A DNA stretch of 64,000 nt from contig NZ_LQXS01000002.1 in assembly GCF_001586775.1 (NCBI RefSeq), forward strand, positions 310,001-374,000. The letters are read 5' to 3'. Source of the DNA: Sphingobacterium populi. Lineage in GTDB: Bacteria; Bacteroidota; Bacteroidia; Sphingobacteriales; Sphingobacteriaceae. The notes under the pieces are model-generated. The model was given only the letters and a program-made list of their open reading frames with translations. It made no database searches and was not told the origin of the DNA. Positions 8,111 to 17,625 of the stretch are shown here, one piece after another. The position numbers and the translations under genes were made by a program. How positions within the stretch are numbered: position 1 is the first letter of the stretch; each line of letters begins with the position of its first letter.

Positions 8111-11100
8111 ATGAGTTTTACACCATTTGTAAAAGCACCTTCGTGGCCTTTTATAGACCGACGGCTACTAATTATGAAAATAGCATTTTTTTTAACCTTT
8201 CTCTTTGTTCTACAAGCCACCGCAGAGGGTATTGCGCAAAAAATCACCTTGCACGCAAAGAATACAAATCTGCGGCACGTGATGAAAGATATTCAGCGGC
8301 AGCAGGGATACTCGTTCTTATTTCGAGGCGATCATATTGCCGATACACGCATAAATGTACAGATTGAGAAAGTAGATTTTGCGGATGCGATGCGCAAGAT
8401 CTTGGAAGGACATCATCTTGAATGGTCTTTAGAAGATGACATCATCACCATTCGGCCAGCAACCGTACGCCCCAAAAAGCAGCGTACTCTAGCAGTAGAA
8501 AAATCACAACAGCGCATTATTTCGGGCTTAGTTGTTGATAAGGACGGAAACCCGTTGGAAGGTGTAACCGTGCGACTTAAAAATAAAGATCTAGAAACCA
8601 CTACCTCTTTGCAAGGGACCTACGAGATACAAGTTCCAAGTGAGGCAACTGTTTTGGTCTTCTCCATGATTGGCTACGGACCCGAGGAAGTGGCGATAGC
8701 CAATAAATCCGTCATCAACATAACCTTACAACCGGCAATCAATAATTTTGAAGAAGTCGTGGTAGTAGGATATGGCACAGTACGAAAATCTGACCTGACG
8801 GGAGCTGTTGCGCAAGTAAAAACTGCGCAACTCGAAGCGGTGCCAGTCTATAATATAGAACAAGCGATGAAAGCTGGAGCTACGGGAGTACGCGTAGTTC
8901 AAAATTCTGGTGCTCCAGGAGCACGTATGGAGGTGCGCATACGAGGTGCCAATTCGATGATCGGAGATAATCAACCTTTGTATGTTGTAGACGGTTTTCC
9001 GATAACCGGAGATATTAGTTACCTCAATCCATCGGATATCGAATCTATGGATATTCTGAAAGACGCATCTGCAACAGCGATTTATGGTGCTCGCGGAGCC
9101 AATGGCGTGGTAATCATCACCTCGAAAAAAGGAAAATCCGGACAACCAACACGGATCGATGTGCAAAGTCAGTTTGGTATACAAGAAGACATCAAACGAA
9201 TGGAAGTACTAGATGCTCGAGAATATGCGATAATTGCAAACGAGTGGTTGAAGAACGCGAATCAAGATCCAATTTTTAATCTGGATGAAATTCAAGGTCC
9301 TGGTACAGACTGGCAGCGCGAAATTTTGCGAAAAGCCCCTATGCACAACCATACCATCACGATCTCAGGAAGCTCTGAGAAAACAAGGTATTCGCTTTCG
9401 GGAAATTACTATGACCAAGATGGTATCATTATCAATACCGGTGCTAAGCGAGGGTCTGTTCGGATGAATATGGATCACCGCCTTTTCGATTGGTTGAGCA
9501 TGGATTTCAATGTCAATCTATCGCGAAGAGAGCGCTTTCAGGTTCCAGTAGATAATGGAAATGCCGGAAATTCAATGTACTCTGGCGCTATTTCTGCGCC
9601 ACCAACACTGAGTATAACCGATGAAAATGGATTGTACACGCAAATTCGTCAAATTTACTCTTTCGCAGAGGTGTCGAATCCCATGGTTTTCAGCGAACCG
9701 TATAAAAATCGTAATCTAACCAACGTGGTGGTCGGTAACACCAGTTTTACCGTAAATTTGGCAGAGGGCTTAACTTTCAAGACCTTATTGGGTCTTGAGA
9801 CGCATCATGGTGCAAGCGAATTGTTTGTGCCACTGATCTATCCTAACGATAGGGGCGCTGCATCTCAAGGCACATCGTATCGCACCTCATTCTTAAATGA
9901 GAATATCCTGAATTATACAAAATCTTTCGGTACACAACAACGCTTGGATCTTACCGGTGGCTTCACCTTTCAAAATGATCTGAATCGTTTTTCAAATATT
10001 GGAGTCAGTGGTTTCTCTAATAATAATACCGCGAATTTTAATTTAGGAGTTGCCGAAACGATCAATCCTCCGTCGTCGGGAATTTCCAGATGGGCCATGT
10101 CATCATGGTTGGCGAGAGCAAATTACTCTTTGGCAGAAAAATACTTGTTTACTGCCAGTATCCGTGCCGATGGCTCATCTAGGTTTGGAGAAAACAATAA
10201 ATGGGCCGCATTCCCATCAGGAGCGGTAGCTTGGCGAGCAAGCAACGAACCATTTCTCCAAGATATTGAAGCTATTAATGATTTGAAAGTAAGAGCTTCC
10301 ATCGGGATGACTGGCAACACCGCGCTCTCGCCGTATCAATCGCTAGATCGCATCTCACCGGTACGATCTATTTATGGAAACAGTACGGAAATTATCGGGT
10401 ATGTACCGACAGGTATTGCTAATCCTGCTTTGAGGTGGGAAACGACGACGCAAGCCGATGTGGGAGTGGACGTAACATTGTGGAATAACCGAGTGACAGT
10501 TACCGCAGATTATTTCAACAAGCGAACTACAGATTTATTAGCCTCTGTACCACTACCTCCTTCGATCGGCTTCGGAACGATGCTGCAGAATATTGGTGAG
10601 ATCCGAAATCAAGGCTTCGAATTTGACGTGTCTTCCAATATCCTAACGAAAGAATTTAAGTGGAATGCGGCCGTTCGCCTTTCTACCAACAGAAGTAAAA
10701 TCATTAGCTTAGCCGGCGGAAATGACATCTTTAGTAGTTCGCTTGACCTTTTTAGATCAAGCATGAACATCGCGCGAGAAGGCTATCCCTTCGGTATGTT
10801 TTTTGGTTTGGTGGAAGATGGTTTAGACGATCAGGGCAGAATCAAATACGTGGATCAAAATCAAGATGGGGAAATAAATGCACTGGATAGAATCATTATC
10901 GGTAACCCTTACCCAGATTTTATTTACGGCATCAATAGTGATTTTTCTTACAAAGGTTTTGAACTCAATCTCTTCATAGAAGGTGTGTCCGGAAACGATA
11001 TTTTTTGGGCAACTGCTGGGAATAATCTAAATTCTTTTCAACGAGGTAGCAATCAATTTCGTGATCTTATAGGCAATTATTGGACAGCAGAAAATCCAAA

Positions 11101-11434
11101 TCCGAATGCAAAATATCCTAGAGTAAGTTCTACGTCGCCATTGGATGTATCCGACCGATTTATAGAAGACGGAAGCTACATTCGCTTGAAATCTGTACGA
11201 CTCGCCTATAATATACCGATCGACAAATTGACCAATTCTAAGATAAAACGTGCGCAAATCTATATATCAGGAGTCAACTTATTTACGATTACCAATTATC
11301 CTGGTATTGATCCAGATGTCAATACGACAGGATCAGATTCGCAAGGAGTCGGCGATCGACTTCGTATGGGAATTGACCAGACGGCTTATCCCACAGCCAA
11401 AATGTACCTGGCTGGAATTAATTTTTCATTTTAA
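8111..11434 (+). CDS. SusC/RagA-type TonB-dependent transporter with signalling domain
   Basis: An 1107-residue outer-membrane importer. A signal peptide sits at about residues 22-43 (MKIAFFLTFLFVLQATAEGIA). Then come an STN domain (residues about 45-115, ITLHAKNTNLRHVMKDIQ), a carboxypeptidase-regulatory-like domain (about 135-205), the plug with EEVVVVGYGTVRKSDLTGAV and ANGVVIITSKKG, and a beta-barrel to the C-terminal Phe. The STN domain is what talks to FecR. Start could be 8111 or the internal ATG at 8174 directly before the signal peptide. It pairs with the next gene (SusD type) to bind and import a glycan or glycoside not identifiable from sequence. Confidence 0.93.
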   Translation: MSFTPFVKAPSWPFIDRRLLIMKIAFFLTFLFVLQATAEGIAQKITLHAKNTNLRHVMKDIQRQQGYSFLFRGDHIADTRINVQIEKVDFADAMRKILEGHHLEWSLEDDIITIRPATVRPKKQRTLAVEKSQQRIISGLVVDKDGNPLEGVTVRLKNKDLETTTSLQGTYEIQVPSEATVLVFSMIGYGPEEVAIANKSVINITLQPAINNFEEVVVVGYGTVRKSDLTGAVAQVKTAQLEAVPVYNIEQAMKAGATGVRVVQNSGAPGARMEVRIRGANSMIGDNQPLYVVDGFPITGDISYLNPSDIESMDILKDASATAIYGARGANGVVIITSKKGKSGQPTRIDVQSQFGIQEDIKRMEVLDAREYAIIANEWLKNANQDPIFNLDEIQGPGTDWQREILRKAPMHNHTITISGSSEKTRYSLSGNYYDQDGIIINTGAKRGSVRMNMDHRLFDWLSMDFNVNLSRRERFQVPVDNGNAGNSMYSGAISAPPTLSITDENGLYTQIRQIYSFAEVSNPMVFSEPYKNRNLTNVVVGNTSFTVNLAEGLTFKTLLGLETHHGASELFVPLIYPNDRGAASQGTSYRTSFLNENILNYTKSFGTQQRLDLTGGFTFQNDLNRFSNIGVSGFSNNNTANFNLGVAETINPPSSGISRWAMSSWLARANYSLAEKYLFTASIRADGSSRFGENNKWAAFPSGAVAWRASNEPFLQDIEAINDLKVRASIGMTGNTALSPYQSLDRISPVRSIYGNSTEIIGYVPTGIANPALRWETTTQADVGVDVTLWNNRVTVTADYFNKRTTDLLASVPLPPSIGFGTMLQNIGEIRNQGFEFDVSSNILTKEFKWNAAVRLSTNRSKIISLAGGNDIFSSSLDLFRSSMNIAREGYPFGMFFGLVEDGLDDQGRIKYVDQNQDGEINALDRIIIGNPYPDFIYGINSDFSYKGFELNLFIEGVSGNDIFWATAGNNLNSFQRGSNQFRDLIGNYWTAENPNPNAKYPRVSSTSPLDVSDRFIEDGSYIRLKSVRLAYNIPIDKLTNSKIKRAQIYISGVNLFTITNYPGIDPDVNTTGSDSQGVGDRLRMGIDQTAYPTAKMYLAGINFSF

Positions 11435-11446
11435 AAGACCACTATC

Positions 11447-12907
11447 ATGAAACCAATTATAATCGCACTTATCGTACTGGCCACCACGTGGTGCACCTCC
11501 TGCAGTACCGACTTGGATGAGATTCCTGAAGATTTTATCAGCCGGGTAAACTTCTATCAGAACGAGACGGACGCATTGGGTGCTATTGCCGGAGCCTATT
11601 CTTCGTTTGGAATTGATTATTATAATATCAATTATTATCTGCTGCTAGAGCTGCATGCCGATTACATCGAAGGAAGAGGTTCTCAAGCTCCGATCTCCAA
11701 TTTTAGTCAAGTACTAGATAATGCAGGCATCGGTCGCGCGGCGACCGGTTGGTCTGTACTTTACCAATCGATCAACAGAGCAAATGCGGTGTTGGATAAT
11801 GTACCTGGCATCGAAAATATGTCGGACAATGTGAAGAAGAGAATCGTGGCAGAAGCACGTTTTATTCGGGCGATGGCTTATTTTAACTTAGTAAAAGCTT
11901 GGGGTGCAGTGCCTATTCGACTGCATGAAGCTCGAGATCTTAGTGCCTTGGCTGCCCCACGTGAACCAGAAGAACAAGTGTACGCGTTGATTGTAGAAGA
12001 TCTAGAACTGGCACAAAATGATTTGCCCACTTCGGTAGGCGCCGAGACGGGCAGAGCGTCCGTTGGCGCTGCTAAGCTGCTCCTTGCAAATGTGTATCTT
12101 ACTCTTGGCGAATGGGCCAAAGCTGCCTCAAAAGCAGAGGAAGTGATTAATTCAGGTACCTATGCCTTAGTCGAAGTCGATCAGCCAGACGATTTTTATA
12201 AAATATTTGCTACCCAAACTTGTTCCGAAGATATATTTTCAGTCCACCATTCGGAGAATCGATTCTCTGAAATTCCCCTGTATCTGCATCGAGGCGATAC
12301 GCCTCCATACAATTACTCAAGTCGCGGATTTTGGGCGTGGATTCCGAAAACCAATTCTTTCATCGGTAACAGCTGGGATGATAATGACATGCGAAAACCG
12401 TTTAATCTATATACCAAACATCTCGATCGGAACGGCAACGAGGTGAATTTACCTTCGACATCTCCCATTTTATTCAAAAAATTCATTTCTAATAGAGCTG
12501 GGCTGAATGTCTATAGCCTTCCGATTCTGCGGTATGCCGAAGCCTATTTAGTTTACGCCGAAGCGGCAGCTCTAGCTTCCCAGTCGGTAACTCCGCTTGC
12601 GTTGGAACGACTGAATGTGATCAAAAGACGAGCCTATGGTTATCCATTAAATACCGCTTCGCCAGTAGATTACGCTAGTATCGGAGATGTGAATGCATTT
12701 AGAAATATCGTGCTGCAAGAGCGTGGATATGAGTTTTTATTGGAAGCTAAGCGCTGGTGGGACTTAAAACGTACAGGAAAAGTGCAAGAGGCATTTCAAG
12801 CAGTTGGGAAAAGCTATATTCCAGAAAGAATGCTTCTACCCCTTCCAGAAAATGAAATAAATAGTAATCCAGCATTGACGCATGCAGATCAAAATCCAGG
12901 CTATTAA
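11447..12907 (+). CDS. SusD/RagB-type substrate-binding lipoprotein
   Basis: A 486-residue surface lipoprotein with a signal peptide ending in a lipobox-like TTWCTSC segment. The conserved SusD stretches are FIRAMAYFNLVKAWGAVPI near residue 140, ASVGAAKLLLANVYLTLGEW near residue 205 (the TPR-like part), and ERGYEFLLEAKRWWDLKRTGK near residue 425. It forms the lid of the SusC channel encoded 12 bases upstream. The specificity is unknown; the neighbouring redox enzymes suggest a sugar or glycoside. Confidence 0.93.
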   Translation: MKPIIIALIVLATTWCTSCSTDLDEIPEDFISRVNFYQNETDALGAIAGAYSSFGIDYYNINYYLLLELHADYIEGRGSQAPISNFSQVLDNAGIGRAATGWSVLYQSINRANAVLDNVPGIENMSDNVKKRIVAEARFIRAMAYFNLVKAWGAVPIRLHEARDLSALAAPREPEEQVYALIVEDLELAQNDLPTSVGAETGRASVGAAKLLLANVYLTLGEWAKAASKAEEVINSGTYALVEVDQPDDFYKIFATQTCSEDIFSVHHSENRFSEIPLYLHRGDTPPYNYSSRGFWAWIPKTNSFIGNSWDDNDMRKPFNLYTKHLDRNGNEVNLPSTSPILFKKFISNRAGLNVYSLPILRYAEAYLVYAEAAALASQSVTPLALERLNVIKRRAYGYPLNTASPVDYASIGDVNAFRNIVLQERGYEFLLEAKRWWDLKRTGKVQEAFQAVGKSYIPERMLLPLPENEINSNPALTHADQNPGY

Positions 12908-12926
12908 ACAAAAATCAGCGCATAAC

Positions 12927-13610
12927 ATGAAGAGAATATGGATCCTTTTTTGTGGCGTTTTTCTTTCACATGTGCTTGTTTTAGGGCAATCCAGATTCGT
13001 AAAGCAATTAGAAAAAGGAATTCCCCAACATGTCGTGGTATATGGTACCAGTTTGTCTAGCGGCGGAAATGGACATGCTTGGATGCGCCCAGTTACTGCC
13101 CATTTAGCAAAACAATATGGTAATAATCTGATCAGCTATACGCTGGCAGGGAAAGGCGGGATGTGGTCTACTTGGGGAGTGAAAAACCTGGAGGATAGTG
13201 TGATTATGAAGCAGCCGGATGCTGTCTTTTTGGAATTCGGGATTAATGATGCTTTCGCAGAATATAACACCCCTGTTGCTGTTGCACGATTGAATTTGAT
13301 CTATATGATTGATCGCATCAAGCTGCATAGTGATTCCTGCGAAATTATTTTACAAGTGATGAACATGCCGATTGGTAAGTCGGCCGCACTGCGTCCTCAT
13401 CTCCAAGACTATTACGATATGTACAGAGAAGTGGCTTCCGAGAAAGGAATCCTACTGATCGATCATTATCCAAATTGGTTGAGAATATTGGAAAAGGGAG
13501 AAGAAGAGTTTCGAAAATACGTGCCAGACGGAATACATCCCAATCAGAAGGCCGGTGAACAGATTATCGCACCGCATATTGTCCAATCTATTCTATCAAC
13601 CAATAAGTGA
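12927..13610 (+). CDS. Secreted SGNH/GDSL hydrolase
   Basis: A 227-residue exported esterase-type protein. I start at MKRIWILFCGVF, which gives a clean signal peptide ending LVLGQ. The SGNH blocks are visible: VYGTSLSSGG (residues about 38-46, nucleophile Ser42), LEFGINDAF (block III with Asn) and DGIHPNQ (catalytic Asp and His) near the C-terminus. Such enzymes remove acetyl or other ester groups from carbohydrates. It lies 19 bases after SusD and next to the FAD oxidoreductase, so it belongs to the same operon. Substrate unknown. Confidence 0.82.
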   Translation: MKRIWILFCGVFLSHVLVLGQSRFVKQLEKGIPQHVVVYGTSLSSGGNGHAWMRPVTAHLAKQYGNNLISYTLAGKGGMWSTWGVKNLEDSVIMKQPDAVFLEFGINDAFAEYNTPVAVARLNLIYMIDRIKLHSDSCEIILQVMNMPIGKSAALRPHLQDYYDMYREVASEKGILLIDHYPNWLRILEKGEEEFRKYVPDGIHPNQKAGEQIIAPHIVQSILSTNK

Positions 13611-13645
13611 AGTTAATACGGCTGTGTAAGCGCAAAAAAGCAACT

Positions 13646-15316
13646 ATGAAAAACTTAAATATGTCAAACATGAAGAACCTTTTATTATATCTTCTTTTGC
13701 TGGGAATGTTGAGCTCTTGTGGTGGAAAAACCTCCGAGTACGAAGCAGATATTATTATTTATGGCGGTACTTCGGCAGCTATTATAGCGGCAGTACAAGC
13801 GAAGAAAGCCGGAAAATCTGTGATCGTTGTTTCTCCGGATAAGCATCTTGGAGGCCTTTCAGCCGGAGGACTGGGCTTTACCGATACCGGAGACAAATCC
13901 GTTATTGGCGGTTTGGCCAGAGACTTTTATCATCGAATATATTTGCACTACCAAGACAGTGCTGCTTGGAAATGGCAGCATCAATCGGAATATGGCAATA
14001 AGGGGCAAGGTACACCAGCAATTGATGGAGATTCCAGAACGATGTGGATTTTTGAGCCGCATGTAGCCGAAAGTGTTTTTGAAGACTACGTGCAGGAATA
14101 CGCTATTGATGTGAGGCGAGACGAATGGCTGGACCGAGAAAAGGGTGTTCACAAAAATGATGGGAAAATAGCTTCTATAAGCACTTTGAGCGGTCACCGC
14201 TACGCCGGGAAAGTATTTATCGATGCGACCTACGAAGGAGATCTACTGGCTGCTGCAGGAGTAAATTACCATGTCGGCAGAGAAGCGAATAGTGTGTATG
14301 GCGAGAAATGGAATGGTGTGCAGGTGGGCGTCTTACATCACGGACATTGGTTCAAAAGTGATATCAGTCCTTACAAAATCCCGGGTGATACGACGAGCCA
14401 GCTTTTATACGGCGTATCGGCAGATTTTCCAGGAAATTACGGCGAGGGCGATCATCGTTTGCAGGCCTATTGTTTTCGGATGTGTTTGAGCAACCACCCA
14501 GAGAATCGGGTGCCATTCTCCGAGCCAGATAATTATAAAGCGGATAATTACGAGTTGTTGGCGCGAGTATTTGATGCTGGATGGCGAGAGACATTCCAAA
14601 AATTTGACCCAGTACCAAATCGCAAAACAGACACCAATAATCATGGGCCGTTTAGTACCGATTTTATCGGAATGAATTATGATTACCCCGAAGCAAGTTA
14701 CGAACGCCGGAAAGAAATCATACAGGAGCATGCGGATTATCAACAAGGCTTAATGTACTTTTTAAGTAATGATATTCGCGTGCCAGACGATGTACGTAAT
14801 GAAATGTCTCAATGGGGATTGGCAAAAGATGAGTTCGTAGACAATGGGCATTGGCCACATCAACTCTATATCCGCGAAGCTCGCAGGATGATTGGTGAAT
14901 ATGTGATGACAGAGCATGATACATTTAGTGAGCGCAAGATCGACAATCCTGTCGGGATGGGTTCGTATGTATTGGATTCGCACAATGCACAACGGTACAT
15001 CAAGCCGGATGGCTTTGTGCAAAACGAGGGTGATATTGGCGTGGCTCCAAAACAACCTTATCAGATCTCGTACGGTTCGCTAGTACCTAAACGGGAAGAG
15101 TGTACCAACCTGATGGTGCCTGTCTGTCTTTCCAGTTCGCATATCGCCTTTGGAAGCATCAGAATGGAACCTGTATTTATGATATTGGGCGAAAGCGTTG
15201 CCACAGCAGCGGTGTTGGCTATTGATCAGCAAATACCTGTACAGGATGTCAATTATGCCGAACTCGAGAAACGATTATTGGAACAGAACCAAATACTGTC
15301 TTTAAGCAAGAAATAA
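13646..15316 (+). CDS. FAD-dependent oxidoreductase lipoprotein
   Basis: A roughly 556-residue protein with a lipoprotein signal (LLLYLLLLGMLSSC) and an N-terminal dinucleotide-binding fold (IIIYGGTSAAIIAAVQAKKAGKSVIVVSP, then GGLSAGGLGFTD), typical of the FAD-dependent oxidoreductase family found beside Sus genes and sometimes labelled xanthan-lyase-like. The frame is open from a GTG at 13607, but ATG at 13646 or 13670 places the signal peptide correctly. It is exported to the periplasm or outer membrane and may oxidise a sugar or dehydrate a sugar derivative; the reaction is not known for this family. Confidence 0.75.
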   Translation: MKNLNMSNMKNLLLYLLLLGMLSSCGGKTSEYEADIIIYGGTSAAIIAAVQAKKAGKSVIVVSPDKHLGGLSAGGLGFTDTGDKSVIGGLARDFYHRIYLHYQDSAAWKWQHQSEYGNKGQGTPAIDGDSRTMWIFEPHVAESVFEDYVQEYAIDVRRDEWLDREKGVHKNDGKIASISTLSGHRYAGKVFIDATYEGDLLAAAGVNYHVGREANSVYGEKWNGVQVGVLHHGHWFKSDISPYKIPGDTTSQLLYGVSADFPGNYGEGDHRLQAYCFRMCLSNHPENRVPFSEPDNYKADNYELLARVFDAGWRETFQKFDPVPNRKTDTNNHGPFSTDFIGMNYDYPEASYERRKEIIQEHADYQQGLMYFLSNDIRVPDDVRNEMSQWGLAKDEFVDNGHWPHQLYIREARRMIGEYVMTEHDTFSERKIDNPVGMGSYVLDSHNAQRYIKPDGFVQNEGDIGVAPKQPYQISYGSLVPKREECTNLMVPVCLSSSHIAFGSIRMEPVFMILGESVATAAVLAIDQQIPVQDVNYAELEKRLLEQNQILSLSKK

Positions 15317-15329
15317 ACCATACAACCGG

Positions 15330-15863
15330 ATGGCTAAAACAATAAATCGCAGATCGGCGCTGCGAACCATGCTTTACATTGCGGGCGGCACCTTGATTTT
15401 GCCAGCTTGTTTTCGAGATTCTGGGCGGGCAAGTATTAAATTGACCCATCTATCGATCAAGGAATCGGATGAAGTTATGCTCGAATCATTGGTAGAGGTA
15501 TTGATTCCGGCGGATGATACACCTGGAGGAAAAGAGTTGCTCTTGCATTTGTTTGTGTTAAAAATGGTAGATGATTGTCATGACCCAGAAAGTCAAAAAC
15601 AGTTTGAAGACGGTTTAAAGCAATTTGCGACATGGTCTCAAAAGCAACTTTCGATGCCGTTTAATGATGCGGAAAGAAACCAACAAACTGAGTTATTGAC
15701 GCGAGTCGAAGAATCAGATGACGAATCATTGATCGCATTTTTCAAGATTATGAAGCGGCGCGCGATCCAAGGTTATATGAGTTCATCCTATGTGATGACC
15801 AATTTGGTGAATTATGAAATCGCTCCGGGAAGATATAACGGCTATTTCCCAATGGATAACTAA
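15330..15863 (+). CDS. Tat-exported small subunit of a GMC-type sugar dehydrogenase
   Basis: A 177-residue member of the gluconate 2-dehydrogenase subunit 3 family. The N-terminus reads as a twin-arginine signal with a lipobox: INRRSALRTM at residues 5-14, a hydrophobic stretch, then LPAC. The following gene encodes a GMC flavoprotein without its own signal, so this subunit is expected to carry the folded catalytic subunit through the Tat pore, as described for glucoside 3-dehydrogenases and FAD-glucose dehydrogenases. Fourteen bases separate it from the FAD oxidoreductase upstream. Confidence 0.85.
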   Translation: MAKTINRRSALRTMLYIAGGTLILPACFRDSGRASIKLTHLSIKESDEVMLESLVEVLIPADDTPGGKELLLHLFVLKMVDDCHDPESQKQFEDGLKQFATWSQKQLSMPFNDAERNQQTELLTRVEESDDESLIAFFKIMKRRAIQGYMSSSYVMTNLVNYEIAPGRYNGYFPMDN

Positions 15864-15898
15864 ACAACTATGAAACGATTAGAAAATAGAATGCATAT

Positions 15899-17616
15899 AT
15901 GGCAAATATCGTAGGAGATACTGTAAAAGCACGTACGTTTGACGCAATTGTGATTGGCTCTGGAGCAAGCGGAGGCTGGGCTGCAAAAGAATTGACGGAA
16001 AAGGGATTAAAGACACTAGTCTTAGAACGTGGTCGCGATGTGGCACATATTAAGGATTATCCAACCACGAACTTGTATCCATACGAATTGGAGCATCGAG
16101 GAGAGATCACCTACGCGGACAAACAGGCAAATCCAATCGCAAATCGTTGTTATGCCTATAAAGAAGATACCAAGCACTTTTTCGCCAGCGATGAGGAACA
16201 TCCGTATATTCAAGAAAAAGAATTCGACTGGATACGCGGATATCAAGTCGGCGGGAAATCACTCATTTGGGCCAGACAAACGCAACGCTGGAGTCAATAT
16301 GATTTTGAAGGACCAGCTAGAGATGGATTTGCCGTGGACTGGCCCATTAGATATGCAGATATCGCGCCTTGGTATGACCACGTCGAACGATTTGTCGGCA
16401 TAGCCGGCAACAAAGATGGATTAGATACGTTGCCAGATGGGGAATTTTTGCCCGGCTATCCATTAAATGCGGTGGAAGATTATTTCCAAAAAACAGTGCA
16501 TCAACATTATGGAAAGCAACGGCATATCATCAGCGCGCGATGTGCGCATCTATCCGAACCAAAAGCCATACATATAGAACAAGGTCGCGTAAAATGTCAA
16601 AATAGAGTTTTATGCCAACGAGGTTGTCCTTTTGGAGGCTATTTCAGTAGCAACTCCTCGACGCTGCCATGGGCTATGAAAACAGGAAACCTGACGTTGA
16701 GACCATTTTCGACGGTACATTCTATTCTATATGATCAAGATCAGCAAAAAGCAATTGGCGTAAAAGTGATCGATACCGATAGTGGCGAAGAAATAGATTT
16801 TTTGCAAAGATTATTTTTGTGAATGCTTCTACCTTAAATACCAACCAAATCCTACTGAATTCAATTTCTGATCGATTTCCAAATGGCCTAGGCAACGATA
16901 ATGATTTAATAGGTCATTACATCGCATTTCATAATTACACCGCGCGTATTAGTGCAAGTTACGACGGTCTGCTCGAGTATCGAACAGATGGTCGCAATCC
17001 GGCGGGTGGTGGCTATATTCCAAACTTTAGAAATGTGCAGAAGCAGGAAACTGATTTTCTGCGTGGCTGGGCAGCGACGTTTGGAGCTGGTAGGCAAATT
17101 ATCCGAAATAGCGACGATATCGGAGACAACCTCAAAGCCAATCTGCTGAATGGATCGTGGAGCAATTGGAGAGTGCATTCGCACATGATGGCCGAGACGA
17201 TTCCCAAAAAAGAAAATCGAGTATGGTTAGCAGATCAACAAACCGATAAATGGGGCATACCATTGCTCCATATTTCTGTAGACTACGCCGAAGATGATTG
17301 GCAGCGTAGAAGTGATTATTATGAGCAAATGACAGAAATGTTTCATAAGGCTGGATTTCAAGATATTCGAACGCAGGATGATGGTCGCCGACCGGGCAAT
17401 GATATTCACGAAATGGGTGGAGTACGCATGGGCCATGATCTCAAAACATCATCGCTCAACAAATGGAATCAATTGCATCTGTGTAAAAATGTGTATGTCA
17501 CCGATGGCGCATGCATGACTTCGACAGCAACACAGAATCCAACACTCACCTACATGGCATTGACAGCAAGAGCTGTGGATCATGCGGTAACCGAATTAAA
17601 AAAACGTAATCTATAA
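15899..17616 (+). CDS. GMC-family dehydrogenase catalytic subunit (glucoside 3-dehydrogenase-like), frameshifted
   Basis: About 572 residues when read through one frameshift. FAD-binding IVIGSGASGGWAAKEL is at residues 17-32. Residues 233-243 form C-X5-C-X3-C, the same spacing as the 3Fe-4S site of FAD-dependent glucose dehydrogenases. The C-terminal part has HEMGGVRMG and ATQNPTLTYMALTARA, the catalytic His/Asn region of GMC enzymes. The frame breaks at a T6 run (16798-16803); one more T gives EEIDFFAKIIFVNAST and rejoins perfectly. The likely role is periplasmic oxidation of a sugar hydroxyl, for example C3 of a glycoside, passing electrons on through its iron-sulfur site. No signal peptide; export would depend on the preceding Tat subunit. 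Confidence 0.82.
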
Positions 17617-17625
17617 ATGTAAACT

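Noticed and set aside
13607..13645. GTG start for the FAD oxidoreductase overlapping the SGNH stop
   Set aside because: It would put 13 to 21 charged residues ahead of the lipoprotein signal; an ATG at 13646 or 13670 gives a normal signal peptide.
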